A stretch of 64,000 nucleotides of DNA from Mucilaginibacter roseus (GCF_021215455.1 NZ_JAJPWV010000001.1:62001-126000); one strand, 5' to 3'. Counted from the stretch's first letter, positions 1 to 9,374 are shown. Numbers and translations are program-made. The notes: a model not told the origin generated them from the sequence alone.

Positions 1-2
1 TC

Positions 3-119
3 TTTCTTTGGTCCGCCGCAAAACTGATTCTGGAACCCTCAAGGAATAATGCCAGACAACTTATGTTTAATTCGTTGTTCTATCTGCCTGCCTTTCATTT
101 GGTTTTGTTATTCTGCTGA
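3..119 (+). CDS. C-terminal end of a heme O synthase-like (UbiA family) protein, partial
   Basis: An open frame runs from the window edge to a TGA at 117-119 and encodes the last 38 residues of a protein. The sequence includes PSRNNARQLMFNSLFYLPA and a hydrophobic tail. This resembles the C-terminal helix of protoheme IX farnesyltransferases, which often end with an NAR-K/Q-LF-AS-YLP pattern before a membrane segment. The family farnesylates heme B to heme O in the inner membrane for cytochrome oxidase. Only this fragment is visible, so the family call rests on a short motif and another polytopic membrane protein is possible. Confidence 0.4.
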   Translation, partial: FLWSAAKLILEPSRNNARQLMFNSLFYLPAFHLVLLFC

Positions 120-255
120 TCCGGTCGATAACTACTGAATTAAAATTGGAGAAGCAGTACCTCTAAACGATATACAGTTAACAATGGGCATCAATTGAGG
201 CTTGACCACCGAAGCTATCAAGGCGTGTAAAACCAGAGGGGTGGCTATATTGTTG

Positions 256-633
256 CTAAGCTTCCGGTTTACAGCCGAGCCCGTTTTCAATATTTGTTCT
301 GATAGATACCAGCCGTGACCTCATGTCATGAAAGTGCTTAATTTTATCATCAACCTCTTTAATTTTATCGCTTAAAATATTGACACGCTCTTCGATAGAA
401 ACTTCGCGGCTGTAATAATCGTGGAACATTTTTTTTATCTCAGCCAGCGTGAAGCCCAAGCCCTGAACATCTTTGATGATGGTGACTCTTTCCACTACTT
501 CTTCATCATAGTATTTGTAGTTATTACTTTTGAGTTCTGGGTTAACTTTTCCTTGTATAAGCGCCAAATTTTCATAATACCTGAGCGTATGTACCGTTAC
601 TCCGGTACGTTTAGCCAATTGGTTGATAAGCAT
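256..633 (-). CDS. MerR-family transcriptional regulator
   Basis: A 125-aa protein of usual MerR length. Residues 1-70 form the winged helix-turn-helix, with the family pattern LAKRTGVTVHTLRYYE followed by NNYKYYDEEVVERV. Residues about 75-115 are a charged helix fitting the dimerising coiled coil. There is one Cys near the C-terminus (GLGCKPEA) and no obvious metal site, so the inducer is unknown. It is divergent from the alpha/beta hydrolase at 758, which together with the nitronate monooxygenase-like gene is its likely target, since MerR regulators usually act on a divergent promoter. A TATATTTG -7 box on the minus strand (663-656) lies 22 nt before the start. Confidence 0.85.
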   Translation of the reverse strand: MLINQLAKRTGVTVHTLRYYENLALIQGKVNPELKSNNYKYYDEEVVERVTIIKDVQGLGFTLAEIKKMFHDYYSREVSIEERVNILSDKIKEVDDKIKHFHDMRSRLVSIRTNIENGLGCKPEA

Positions 634-757
634 GTTAATTTCAGAAATTTATCTGCAAATATAATTTATTTGTAAAATACTAAAGTATAGAGTATAGTCT
701 ATGGTTGCGTGTGTTTTATTCTGTGCTTAACATTGCCGCTTATAAACATAACACACC
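634..757. promoter_or_regulatory. Divergent promoter region between MerR gene and hydrolase
   Basis: The 124-bp gap holds a minus-strand TATATTTG box (663-656) that fits the Bacteroidota -7 consensus TAnnTTTG and would serve the MerR gene. A tandem AGTATAG repeat lies at 684-690 and 691-697. It is a candidate MerR binding site, but I could not fit a convincing dyad of the classic MerR type. Confidence 0.45.
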
Positions 758-1765
758 ATGTCAGGATTTAAAACGGCGCATTTGCTGGCCGAAGATTTCA
801 AGCACGTTCCTACGTCGCAACTGTTTATTGATATGACCAACCAGTTTCATCAATTAGATATTAACCGGCCTGAGCATACCAAAGCGTTGCTTGCCCAAAT
901 GAATGCCGATCAGCTTAATTACAATATAGCAAATTCACCGTCCCCGACCGGAAAACTCGTTGCTCCGGCAAACGGCCAGCAGCCGGCGGTGGAACTTTAC
1001 ACCTTCCATCCTGAGGCGAAAGAGCAAGGAAAATACCCAGTAATTTATTTTATTCATGCCAGTGGTTACTTACTCGGAAATGCCCGTCAGCAAAATCAGT
1101 CATTATTTGAACTTGCCAATGAAACTGGTGCCATCGTTGTAAGCGTGGAATATCGTATGGCAGGCGAAGCCCCGTACCCCGCAGACATTAACGATGCTTA
1201 CCACGGGTTATCATACCTAATTGATCACGCAGAAAAACTGGGCTTTGACCAAGAAAAGATCATTGTTATGGGTGAAAGCGCAGGTGGTGGATTGGCTGCC
1301 CGCCTGGCATTAAAAGTTCGGGACTTAGGTGAGTTTACGCTGAAAGGCCAGGTTTTGGTTTGCCCCATGCTGGATTATAGGACTGGGTCTGACGAATCGT
1401 TGTACAATAATCCTTATGCCGGCGAATTCATTTGGCTCCCTAAATTTAATTATACTGCATGGCAGATGTTGAAAGCCGGGCAGAATATTCCTGCAGAAGA
1501 AATGCCCTATTATTCGGCAAGTCTGGCCACGGACCTGAGTAAGTTGCCACAGACCTTTATCGCGGTCGGTAGCCTGGACCTTTTTGTTAATGAGAACATC
1601 GACTACGCCAACCGCCTGATTGCGTCGGGCGTACAGACAGATCTACTGGTACTAAACGGTGTACCCCACGGTATCGATGTGATTAGCCCAGAGTCACCGC
1701 AGGCAAAATTGTACTTAGATGCCCGCTCAAAAATTATGGCATCTATGCTCGGTAGCGAAGCATAG
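758..1765 (+). CDS. Alpha/beta hydrolase, esterase/lipase (HSL-like) family
   Basis: A 335-aa protein with the layout of the hormone-sensitive-lipase-like esterases. It has an oxyanion segment HASGYLLG, a variant of the usual HGGG, and the nucleophile elbow GESAGGGLAA at about residue 172. A C-terminal PHGID supplies the likely catalytic His, with an acidic residue in SLDLFVNEN upstream. No signal peptide is visible, so it is probably cytoplasmic and hydrolyses small esters. It is followed 44 bp later by a nitronate monooxygenase-like gene on the same strand and lies divergent from a MerR gene, suggesting a small inducible detoxification unit. Confidence 0.82.
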   Translation: MSGFKTAHLLAEDFKHVPTSQLFIDMTNQFHQLDINRPEHTKALLAQMNADQLNYNIANSPSPTGKLVAPANGQQPAVELYTFHPEAKEQGKYPVIYFIHASGYLLGNARQQNQSLFELANETGAIVVSVEYRMAGEAPYPADINDAYHGLSYLIDHAEKLGFDQEKIIVMGESAGGGLAARLALKVRDLGEFTLKGQVLVCPMLDYRTGSDESLYNNPYAGEFIWLPKFNYTAWQMLKAGQNIPAEEMPYYSASLATDLSKLPQTFIAVGSLDLFVNENIDYANRLIASGVQTDLLVLNGVPHGIDVISPESPQAKLYLDARSKIMASMLGSEA

Positions 1766-1809
1766 AACTTAACCGGATGTGTGAATAAATATTAAAGAGA
1801 GCTTTAAAC

Positions 1810-2799
1810 GTGAGCATAAATAAGAATATTCAGAAGTGGGAACTCCAAAGCAGAGTTCCTGAAATTTTAGGAATAAAATATCCCATCATCCAAGGGGCGA
1901 TGTCCTGGATGACAGATGCCAGACTGGTAGCTGAAGTGAGTGAAGCCGGAGGTTTAGGAATACTTGGCCCGCACGCAGGACAAACAACTAATCCTAAATC
2001 TAATGAGGAAGTGATCGGGCGGATGCGGACAGAAATACGGAAAGTGCAATCTTTGACCGATAAGCCTTTCGGGATACCGGTCATGATCGCAGGAAATCCG
2101 GATGTATATCCCCTGATGGTTGACTTGATCCTGGAGGAGAATGTGCCGGTGGTCCTGATCAACGGAATAGATGCCGCATTCTTTAAAATCTTTAAAGAAG
2201 CAGGGCGCAAGATATTATGCCGCCCGCTTGATGTCACGCCGGAAAACGCCCGTGAGGCAGAGCGGTTAGGTGCTGATATCATCATAGCAACAGGTTTCGA
2301 CGAAGGTGGAACGCTGCCGAGCAAAACCATCGGCACATTCTCTGTAACATCGCAGATAGCGCATGCGGTAACGATCCCGGTGATGTCCGCTGGTGGTATA
2401 ACCGACGTACATGGCGTGCGTTCCGTGTTTGCTTTAGGTGCCGAGGGCGTCTACGCCGGTACTTTATTTTTGGCTACCCTGGAAAGCCGCATGGCAGACA
2501 GTGTTAAAAAAATGGTGGTGAATAGCTCAGCGGACGATCTGCTGATGTTCCGCTCTGCACTATCATTCTACCGTTCTCTGCCAACTCCGTTCGCATATAA
2601 GCTGGTAGAGATGGATAAAGCAGGGAAAAGTACCGAAGAAATCACCAATGTGCTGGTTTCTAATCAGGGCATGCGTGTGGGCATGGTGGAAGGCAACCTT
2701 GAAGAGGGTTACATTTCAGTAGGAAACGGGATCACCTATATCAAGGAAATACGTTCTGTAAAAGCAGTGATCAATGATGTGATGCAGGACTTTATCTGA
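1810..2799 (+). CDS. Nitronate monooxygenase-like FMN-dependent oxidoreductase
   Basis: A 329-aa TIM-barrel protein of the 2-nitropropane dioxygenase/nitronate monooxygenase family. It begins with the hallmark KYPIIQGAMSWMTD, followed by SEAGGLGILG. The FMN phosphate-binding region is seen as IPVMSAGGITD and GAEGVYAGTLFLAT. The family uses FMN and O2 to oxidise alkyl nitronates, though members such as FabK-type enoyl reductases share the fold. The start at 1810 is GTG, after an AAGAGAG ribosome-binding stretch. It probably shares a transcript with the upstream esterase gene. The substrate cannot be told from sequence. Confidence 0.83.
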   Translation: MSINKNIQKWELQSRVPEILGIKYPIIQGAMSWMTDARLVAEVSEAGGLGILGPHAGQTTNPKSNEEVIGRMRTEIRKVQSLTDKPFGIPVMIAGNPDVYPLMVDLILEENVPVVLINGIDAAFFKIFKEAGRKILCRPLDVTPENAREAERLGADIIIATGFDEGGTLPSKTIGTFSVTSQIAHAVTIPVMSAGGITDVHGVRSVFALGAEGVYAGTLFLATLESRMADSVKKMVVNSSADDLLMFRSALSFYRSLPTPFAYKLVEMDKAGKSTEEITNVLVSNQGMRVGMVEGNLEEGYISVGNGITYIKEIRSVKAVINDVMQDFI

Positions 2800-3112
2800 A
2801 CTAGCCTTGCCGAAGTCAAAATAGATGGTTCCTGCTTGGAAATTAAAACAGCTTATTTGCGTCTTCCTCCTTGGCGATTCTGCAAATTAGAAACGTTGTC
2901 TTGCTAAACAGTAACTAAAAACCGTCATTGATTTTTGAACGTTTTCTATGCTCATAATGCGTATAGTTTGGTCAGCTTAAACGACCTGTCATGTTCAAAT
3001 TGTATGCGTGTCCAATTATATGACTGCCGACCGGATCCTATTGTAATCACATCAATTTTAGTCCGGCTGAGTCAGGCCTCGCACCATCCTTAAAATTAAT
3101 CCTGCGAAGAAA
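2800..3112. other. Intergenic stretch, nothing recognised
   Basis: About 313 bp between the nitronate monooxygenase-like gene and the AraC gene. I see no open frame with family signature, no strong hairpin and no clear TAnnTTTG box. It presumably carries the AraC promoter. Confidence 0.5.
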
Positions 3113-4012
3113 ATGAAAGGGACAGTTCCTGTTTACGATTTTGCTGATTTTCCGAATGATACAGATGCGCAGATGGAAGGTCATATAGACGGACTGAGTG
3201 TTCATATCAATATGTCGAATGTCGAGGAAGAGATGACCAAAAGACAGTTCCGAAGCAATTTTTTCTTGATTAGCTTAGTTGTTCGCGGGGAAATGAATGT
3301 CAATATAAATCTCACCGAGTACCAAGTACAGAAATATGGAATGGTTCTAATTGCGCCTAATGATTTAAAACAAGCCGGAAGTTTAAATGCAGAAAACAGC
3401 GGAATGATATCAACGCTTGCGTTTTCTGCTGACTTTTTATCAAAAGCCGGACTTTCACTGCATTCTTATTTGCTATTGGCGCCCTTTAGCTCCCAATATT
3501 CGCCTTTATGGGAATTAAAACCGACTGATTTCAAGCTAATTTATAACCTTTTCAAGCAGATCGCTAAACGCTGTGATGAGATAGGAGACCATCCTTATGG
3601 GATGGAACTTGTCATTACAACTTTCAGTATGTTGTTATACGAGATGGCGGGTTTAAGTAAAAAGTATGCTTTACAAATAAATGTAATCTTTACACGAAAA
3701 GAAAACCTCGTCACCAACTTTGCAACACTGGTACAACAACAATTCAGGAATGAGCGAAGCGTCAAATACTATGCTGAACAACTGAATATATCGGCCAAAT
3801 ATCTCACGGAAACGGTAAAGGAAATTTCCGGCAAAACTGCCGGCGAAGTGATTGACAGCTATGTTCTACAGGAAGCCATTGCGTTATTAGATGATCCCGC
3901 TTTAAGCATTCTTGAAATATCCGATTATTTGAACTTTTACGATCAGTCCTCGTTTGGTAAGTTTTTTAAGCGTCACAAAGGCCTTTCCCCCAAATCTCAC
4001 AGGCAGACTTAA
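3113..4012 (+). CDS. AraC-family transcriptional regulator
   Basis: A 299-aa protein. The N-terminal half (about residues 20-150) looks like a cupin-type sensing domain with alternating beta-strand pattern. The C-terminal 100 residues form the double helix-turn-helix of AraC regulators: LNISAKYLTETVKEISGKTA for the first and the typical IAL.D....I.EIS..L.F.DQSSFGKFFKRHKGLSPKSHR for the second. The Q-SSFGKFFKR stretch is the family signature. It stands alone, with an SDR remnant downstream, so its present target is unclear; AraC proteins in Bacteroidota often control adjacent SDR or oxidoreductase genes. Confidence 0.88.
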   Translation: MKGTVPVYDFADFPNDTDAQMEGHIDGLSVHINMSNVEEEMTKRQFRSNFFLISLVVRGEMNVNINLTEYQVQKYGMVLIAPNDLKQAGSLNAENSGMISTLAFSADFLSKAGLSLHSYLLLAPFSSQYSPLWELKPTDFKLIYNLFKQIAKRCDEIGDHPYGMELVITTFSMLLYEMAGLSKKYALQINVIFTRKENLVTNFATLVQQQFRNERSVKYYAEQLNISAKYLTETVKEISGKTAGEVIDSYVLQEAIALLDDPALSILEISDYLNFYDQSSFGKFFKRHKGLSPKSHRQT

Positions 4013-4214
4013 TAAGTGGTGATTCCCACCGGCCGGACCGGAATGTATCGACCCTTACCGACATTTAAACCAACTTTACCGCAACTCAGACCTTTTTGCC
4101 GGACAATGTTATTCTGAACTTTGTAGAGCAGCACTTTCTTGTCACAATTAAACGCGAGATTTTTAAAACAACGAATGAAGAAGCTACATGCAAGGTTCAT
4201 TTATAAAAAATTAA

Positions 4215-4385
4215 TTCCTGATTAAGGTAGTCCGGGTCAATGACCTCTCAAATCCCTCAGGAAGACTTAGTAAGTCAGAAGAAGTCGCAAATTTCGTTGC
4301 CTTTCTTGCAAGCAATGAAGCATCTCACGTGATCGGACAAGTTTAGTTAGTAGATGGCGGACGGTCAGCGGGCTTGAAACCTTGA
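4215..4385 (+). pseudogene. Remnant of a short-chain dehydrogenase (C-terminal part)
   Basis: A frame from 4215 to the TGA at 4383-4385 reads like the last 55 residues of an SDR: PSGRLSKSEEVANFVAFLAS, then NEASHVIGQV, a TAG stop (4344-4346), then LVDGGRSAGL. The matching SDR consensus is GRL-PEE-A-V-FL-S-AS-ITG-VDGG. The in-frame stop and the absence of any N-terminal Rossmann part show a decayed gene next to the AraC regulator that may once have controlled it. Confidence 0.7.
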
Positions 4386-4445
4386 ACTTATTCGAATGAG
4401 AAGAAGTGTAACAGAAATTGATGCCAAGGAACGCTCAAATATTTT

Positions 4446-5273
4446 TTGAGTCATTTGAAAACGATTTTAGGTAAAACGGTGAGACATAAAAGCAAAATAT
4501 TAGTTAAATGGACAGTTGGGGCAATTATAACTGCCTCCGGAGCATTGGCAATTTGGTATTTTTATATATCTGGTTATTTCGCAGAAGGAAATGATTCGGT
4601 ATATAGCGTGGAAAATACGCCGGTTCTGAAATCAAGTCCGCTTGAAGGCAAGACCCTATTCTTTTTAGGTTCATCAGTGACCGCGGGTTTTGCAGCTCGT
4701 GAAGAATCATTTGCAGATTATATCGCAAAAAGAAATAATTGCATTATCGGAAAGGAGGCGAAAGGTGCAACGGTGATGATGGACAATGGTCAAAATTCTT
4801 ATGTTGAGCGGATCAAAAAGCTTGACACCAAAGCCAAAGTGGACATTTTCATCTGCCAATTGTCTACCAATGATACCCGATATAATGGACTGAAAAAAAT
4901 AGGCCGTATAAGTCAGTCGACCAACATCCAGGACCTTGATAGAGAAACTACTGTTGGAGCTATTGAATACATTATTGCTTATGCAAAAAAAACGTGGAAC
5001 TGCCCAGTGGTCTTTTACACAAACAGCTACTTTGAGGATAAGTATTACAGCACAGTTATCAAAAAGCTGTATGACGTTCAAAAGAAATGGGACATTTCCA
5101 TTATTGATTTATATAACAACGAAAAATTTAATAATATTTCAGAGGATCAGATGAAACTCTACATGCTGAGTGACCATGTGCATCCGCATCGTTCAGGCTA
5201 CAAGTTATGGTGGACACCAGAGATTGAAAAACATCTATACAAGATTGTGAACCCGTCAGGCAACTGGCCATAG
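4446..5273 (+). CDS. Membrane-anchored SGNH/GDSL hydrolase
   Basis: A 275-aa protein. A single N-terminal membrane segment (about residues 22-42, IITASGALAIWYFYISGYF) is followed by an SGNH hydrolase domain. Block I is FFLGSSVTAGFAA with the nucleophile Ser. Block III is CQLSTNDTR with the Asn. Block V is DHVHPHRSGY with the catalytic Asp and His. The domain thus sits outside the inner membrane and probably deacetylates or de-esterifies an envelope polymer. The start used is a TTG; no in-frame ATG precedes the membrane segment, and the ribosome-binding signal is weak. No clear operon partner is present. Confidence 0.8.
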   Translation: MSHLKTILGKTVRHKSKILVKWTVGAIITASGALAIWYFYISGYFAEGNDSVYSVENTPVLKSSPLEGKTLFFLGSSVTAGFAAREESFADYIAKRNNCIIGKEAKGATVMMDNGQNSYVERIKKLDTKAKVDIFICQLSTNDTRYNGLKKIGRISQSTNIQDLDRETTVGAIEYIIAYAKKTWNCPVVFYTNSYFEDKYYSTVIKKLYDVQKKWDISIIDLYNNEKFNNISEDQMKLYMLSDHVHPHRSGYKLWWTPEIEKHLYKIVNPSGNWP

Positions 5274-5793
5274 TCATACCATCCCGGTCATTAAAGAATA
5301 GCCCGGATGTTCAACAGGTAGACCAGGGTTAAGCACATTTTTTTAAAAAAGACCGATCTCGTCCAAACCTATTTGTATTTACAGTCGACCACTACCGGCC
5401 AAGGTGGAATGGCATCATCAAGGACAAAGAACATTTTGCATGGCGAAAAGAAAATCGGTCGATTTCACCAAGCAGCTATTCCGTCACCATTCAGCTACAA
5501 ACAACAATAATGTACTGACCCCGGAGCAAAGTTTGCAAAACTCACAATTCAGCGGTGTTGCTGATCACCTGCAGGGATAGGAGGCGATCGTGAACCTTGA
5601 CCATTCGCTTTGAGCCTGTTCCTTATCACACATCAGGAAGGTCCGAAAGGACTTGTTTTAACCCACGATGACTTTTACCTGCATGCACACGGTAAGTGTC
5701 TGATCTGTATAAATAATTAAACTTATCGACACTTTGGTCCACATGACCCGGCAAGCAATCATACTTTTTTAAATAACAATCTATATACATACT
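5274..5793. other. Long intergenic stretch without a recognised gene
   Basis: About 520 bp between the SGNH hydrolase and the alcohol dehydrogenase. All frames are broken and none of the short peptides shows a family motif I recognise. It may be a decayed gene. The promoter of the dehydrogenase must lie near its 3' end, but no perfect TAnnTTTG box stands out. Confidence 0.5.
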
Positions 5794-6816
5794 ATGAAAA
5801 CAAATAAATTAAATCCTTCAGGCAGCTTTCAGGGAGTACATGATATCCGTGTGCTGGATCTGCCGATACCTGAACTGACCGATGATAGTGTATTGATCAA
5901 GATTGCTATGGCCGGAATCTGTGGTTCCGATCTGCATTTTTACCATGAACCGCTGCTGCCGCCCGGAACAGTCCTGGGGCACGAATTCACGGGCACGATA
6001 CAAGCTGTTGGTAAAAACATAAAAGACCTCGATGTGGGCAGCAGAGTGGTTGTGAATCCGATGATCGCGGGGACAGGTTTGGGTCATGCACCTGGGGGAT
6101 TCGCCCGCTATATCCTGATCGAAAAAGCTAAAGCCGGGTACAATGTGTTAACTATTCCCAATCAAATCACGGATGACAAGGGTGCGCTCATCGAGCCACT
6201 GACCGTTGGCTTGGCAGCAGTTAAGTTATCAGACATCAAGCCTGGGCAGACTGCACTGATCACTGGAGCCGGGCCCATCGGATTAGCTGTTCTGGCCTCG
6301 CTGAATGCCTTAGGTATTCACGATGTTGCTGTAAGTGATGTGAGCGAGACCCGGCTGAAGATCGCAGATGATATGGGTGCAAAATTCATATTCAATCCGT
6401 CTGAAGATGGTGACATGGCCAAATTCCTTTCGGACAGCTTCGGGAAAAATATCCCCGGCGTGATGGGTACCGAATTGCCTAACTTAAATTTTGCATTTGA
6501 ATGTTCCGGCGTAACACCTGTTTTCTGGCAATCAGTTGAAGTACTTGGCCAAAATGGTGAGTTGATCGTGGTTGCAGGCTATAGCAAAAAGGTTGAACTT
6601 GATCCGAACGTCGTCCTACAGCACGCGTTACGTATCAAAGGATCATTTGCCTATAGTAGTGAAGATATGCAGGATGCCATCGATCTGGTTGCTGAAGGGA
6701 AGATCGATCTGACCCCAATCATAACACACCGCTTCCTTCTGAAGGATCTTCCAGAGGCTTTTGCAACGCAGGCTGACGGAAAAATTTCTGTCAAGGTGTT
6801 GGTTAAACCGGAATAA
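5794..6816 (+). CDS. Zinc-dependent medium-chain alcohol dehydrogenase, 2,3-butanediol/threonine dehydrogenase-like
   Basis: A 340-aa MDR-superfamily enzyme. Catalytic zinc ligands are seen in GICGSDLHF (Cys) and VLGHEFTG (His-Glu). The nucleotide-binding Rossmann motif is ALITGAGPIGLAVLASL. The structural-zinc Cys cluster of classic alcohol dehydrogenases is missing in the region after GSRVVVNPMI, which is replaced by a short loop; this makes it closer to minimal sorbitol or butanediol dehydrogenase-like forms. It likely oxidises or reduces a small alcohol/ketone with NAD(H). It is followed 4 bp later by a type II NADH dehydrogenase gene, which would reoxidise NADH produced by it. Confidence 0.82.
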   Translation: MKTNKLNPSGSFQGVHDIRVLDLPIPELTDDSVLIKIAMAGICGSDLHFYHEPLLPPGTVLGHEFTGTIQAVGKNIKDLDVGSRVVVNPMIAGTGLGHAPGGFARYILIEKAKAGYNVLTIPNQITDDKGALIEPLTVGLAAVKLSDIKPGQTALITGAGPIGLAVLASLNALGIHDVAVSDVSETRLKIADDMGAKFIFNPSEDGDMAKFLSDSFGKNIPGVMGTELPNLNFAFECSGVTPVFWQSVEVLGQNGELIVVAGYSKKVELDPNVVLQHALRIKGSFAYSSEDMQDAIDLVAEGKIDLTPIITHRFLLKDLPEAFATQADGKISVKVLVKPE

Positions 6817-6820
6817 TATC

Positions 6821-8095
6821 ATGTCGAAAATGAATAATGCTTATAAGGAGGTCGTGATCATTGGCGGTGGGTTTGCCGGCGTGAATTTGGCAAAAAGCCT
6901 TGCTGACGAAGACGGGATACATGTGACCCTGGTAGATAAGAACAATTACAATTTTTTTCCACCGCTGCTTTACCAGGTGGCGACGGGATTTCTGGAGGTT
7001 TCTAATATTACCTACCCATTCAGAAAAATGTTTGCCCGTAAAAAAAACATACGCTTCCGGATGGCGGAACTTATCGAGATCGATGCGGAGCATAATACGG
7101 TGATCTTGAATAACGGGAAACTCATTTACGATTACCTGGTGCTGGCAACCGGGACGGAAAGTAATTATTTTGGCATTGATAACATCAAAAGGTCAGCGCT
7201 AACGATGAAAACAATCGACGATGCAGTCAATATTCGAAATTTCTTTCTTCTGCAGGCTGAAAGAGCTACACTGCAATCAGATCCGGTCGAGCGTGCGAAA
7301 TTGAGCAACATTGTCATAGCAGGAGGCGGACCCACCGGCGTAGAGTTGGCGGGCATGATCGCGCAAACCAGGAAGAAAGTACAGGAAGCGGAATATCCAG
7401 AGCTTAAAGGGGAGCATCCTGCAATCTATCTGGTTGATGCGCTTGATGTTGTTTTGGCACCGATGAGCGAGAAATCACAACGCTACACCAAAGATACCCT
7501 TATCAATATGGGTGTGAATGTGATGTTAGGAAAACAAGTAAAGGACTATATCCATGATGCCGTGATCTTTTCGGACGGTTCAAGCATACCTACAAAATCT
7601 TTGATCTGGACTGCAGGTGTTATGGCCAGGACATTCGCAGGCCTTCCCGAATCTTCCTATGGTCGCGGTAACAGACTACGGGTTGACGCTTATAACGCGG
7701 TGATCGGCCTCAGAAACATTTATGCTATCGGCGACACTTGTATTCAGACCACTGATCCGGATTTCGGGAATGGCCATCCGCAGTTGGCACAGGTTGCCAT
7801 TCAACAGGGTAAAAATTTAGCAGCAAACCTTAAGGCCATGCAATCAGATGCAAAGACAAAACCTTTTTCTTATAATGATAAAGGTTCAATGGCTATCATA
7901 GGTCGTTATAAAGCCGTTGCGGAGATACCTAGGCCGAAATTCTTTTTTAGAGGTTTCCTTGCATGGTCGGCATGGCTATTTGTACATCTCTTTTCCCTGG
8001 TAAGTTTTCAGAACAAGATCAAGACAATTCATAACTGGTTCATTTCATTTCTGACGAATGATCAGTCAATGCGGATCATTGAGCGTCCGAAATAA
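6821..8095 (+). CDS. ndh: Type II NADH dehydrogenase (NDH-2), FAD-dependent
   Basis: A 424-aa flavoprotein counted from the ATG at 6821. This start lies 4 bp after the dehydrogenase stop and is preferred over an upstream in-frame ATG inside that gene. The FAD-binding motif is EVVIIGGGFAGVNLAKSL. The NADH-binding motif is VIAGGGPTGVELAGMIA. A second FAD motif is NIYAIGDTC. The C-terminus carries an amphipathic/hydrophobic tail (FLAWSAWLFVHLFSLVSF) as in monotopic NDH-2 enzymes, which pass electrons from NADH to menaquinone without proton pumping. It forms a two-gene unit with the preceding dehydrogenase and ends at a strong hairpin. Confidence 0.9.
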   Translation: MSKMNNAYKEVVIIGGGFAGVNLAKSLADEDGIHVTLVDKNNYNFFPPLLYQVATGFLEVSNITYPFRKMFARKKNIRFRMAELIEIDAEHNTVILNNGKLIYDYLVLATGTESNYFGIDNIKRSALTMKTIDDAVNIRNFFLLQAERATLQSDPVERAKLSNIVIAGGGPTGVELAGMIAQTRKKVQEAEYPELKGEHPAIYLVDALDVVLAPMSEKSQRYTKDTLINMGVNVMLGKQVKDYIHDAVIFSDGSSIPTKSLIWTAGVMARTFAGLPESSYGRGNRLRVDAYNAVIGLRNIYAIGDTCIQTTDPDFGNGHPQLAQVAIQQGKNLAANLKAMQSDAKTKPFSYNDKGSMAIIGRYKAVAEIPRPKFFFRGFLAWSAWLFVHLFSLVSFQNKIKTIHNWFISFLTNDQSMRIIERPK

Positions 8096-8104
8096 TAAGT
8101 TAAC

Positions 8105-8144
8105 AAGTTCAAAGGCCACCTGTACGGATGACCTTTGAACTTTT
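8105..8144 (+). terminator. Rho-independent terminator after ndh
   Basis: The arms AAGTTCAAAGG (8105-8115) and CCTTTGAACTT (8132-8142) are perfect complements and are followed by T residues. The hairpin begins 9 bp after the ndh stop. Confidence 0.8.
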
Positions 8145-8501
8145 CCGCTTTACGATGTAATATGCTTATATAAACCTCTGATTAAAATTCTTTTTATTCA
8201 TATAAGACCAACTCTTCTTTACGCTGAACTGTTTGTATTGCTCATTGCTTGACCTTTCGTAAAAAATGTCCGGCAGATATACCTGGGCATAAGCTAAAAG
8301 TAAACCAGCAATGTACACGGGATCGTTAGAGACATAACGACAATTACCCTTGTTGACAATAGTCCATAAGTATGTTTTCCGGAAATTTCACCGATCAAGA
8401 AATAAATTAAAGACATAATGAAACCCGTAGGATCAAAGACATGAGAGTTTTGGTCAAACTAAGGTCAGGTTGTAAAAAAAAAAATCTAAACAGCCTTGTA
8501 T
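8145..8501. other. Intergenic stretch upstream of the SDR gene
   Basis: About 360 bp with no supported gene in any frame. It is AT-rich and ends at the operator/promoter element at 8502-8534. Confidence 0.5.
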
Positions 8502-8534
8502 TTGAACAGCGTTTAATATATTTGTACTGTTCAA
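8502..8534 (+). promoter_or_regulatory. Promoter with TetR-type operator before the SDR gene
   Basis: A TATATTTG -7 box (8517-8524) is flanked by inverted half-sites TTGAACAG (8502-8509) and CTGTTCAA (8527-8534). The left half extends to TTGAACAGCGTTTAA, nearly identical to TTGAACAGTGTTTAA at 10007-10021 before the efflux operon. The arrangement fits repression by occlusion of the promoter. The TetR gene at 9375 is the obvious candidate binder; that is inference. Confidence 0.65.
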
Positions 8535-8547
8535 TAAATATGGTTAT

Positions 8548-9309
8548 ATGAGAAAAGTATTGATCACGGGAGCAAGTGGTGGCATCGGGCTGGAAACGGC
8601 CAAACAACTGGCCGAATTAGGTGACAAGATCACCCTTGTAGCCCGTAACCAGGGTAAGTTAAAAAAGGCTGCAGAAGCTTTGTCCGGCTCCGGCCATGAT
8701 ATGCTGGTAGCCGACCTGACCAATGATGACGACCTCAAAAAAGTGTTAGGCCATTTAAAAATAGAGAAATACGATATACTGATCAATAATGCGGGTGCAG
8801 GCATCTACGGAAGATTTAACGATATCCCTTTAGCATACCAGTTGAACGGCATGCATCTTAATATGGATGCGTTGGTTAACCTCTCTTACGGCTTTTTACA
8901 GCACGCCAGACCTGGTGATACCCTGGTGAACGTGGGTTCGCTCCTGGCGCACTCTTCTTTACCTGGCGGCGCTGTGTATGCCGCTACCAAGAGTTTTGTA
9001 GCCAATTTTTCAGAATCACTATGGTACGAGTATAAGGACAGGAATATCTTTGTGATGGGTTTTAATCCTGGTGCAGCCAATTCTGACTTTCATACCAACG
9101 CCGGCGGGGATACCAGCGATTTTCCTGATTTTGTCATGTCGTCCGTTCAGAACGTTGCCGGAGAACTTATCAAGGCAATTAATAACAGAAGTAAGCCCAG
9201 GGTGGTTCAAGGCTGGAAAAACAGGTTCATGCTGTTTGGCTTCAAATTGCTGAGCAGGAAAGCTGCGGTTAACATCATGGGAAGGATCAGCCCCGGGATG
9301 CAGCATTGA
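8548..9309 (+). CDS. Short-chain dehydrogenase/reductase (SDR) family
   Basis: A 253-aa classical SDR. The NAD(P)-binding motif is GASGGIGLETAKQL, the structural motif is LINNAGAG, and the catalytic Ser and YxxxK appear as VGSLLAHSS and YAATKSF. There is no signal peptide. It lies upstream of a TetR gene and shares a putative operator with the TolC/MFP/RND operon downstream, so it is probably co-induced with efflux, perhaps reducing a toxic carbonyl compound. The substrate is not predictable from sequence. Confidence 0.87.
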   Translation: MRKVLITGASGGIGLETAKQLAELGDKITLVARNQGKLKKAAEALSGSGHDMLVADLTNDDDLKKVLGHLKIEKYDILINNAGAGIYGRFNDIPLAYQLNGMHLNMDALVNLSYGFLQHARPGDTLVNVGSLLAHSSLPGGAVYAATKSFVANFSESLWYEYKDRNIFVMGFNPGAANSDFHTNAGGDTSDFPDFVMSSVQNVAGELIKAINNRSKPRVVQGWKNRFMLFGFKLLSRKAAVNIMGRISPGMQH

Positions 9310-9374
9310 GCGAATGATGCTGCCCGGGAAAACAATTAGTCAGGACCACCTATATTTGTACTTAAATAATTAAA

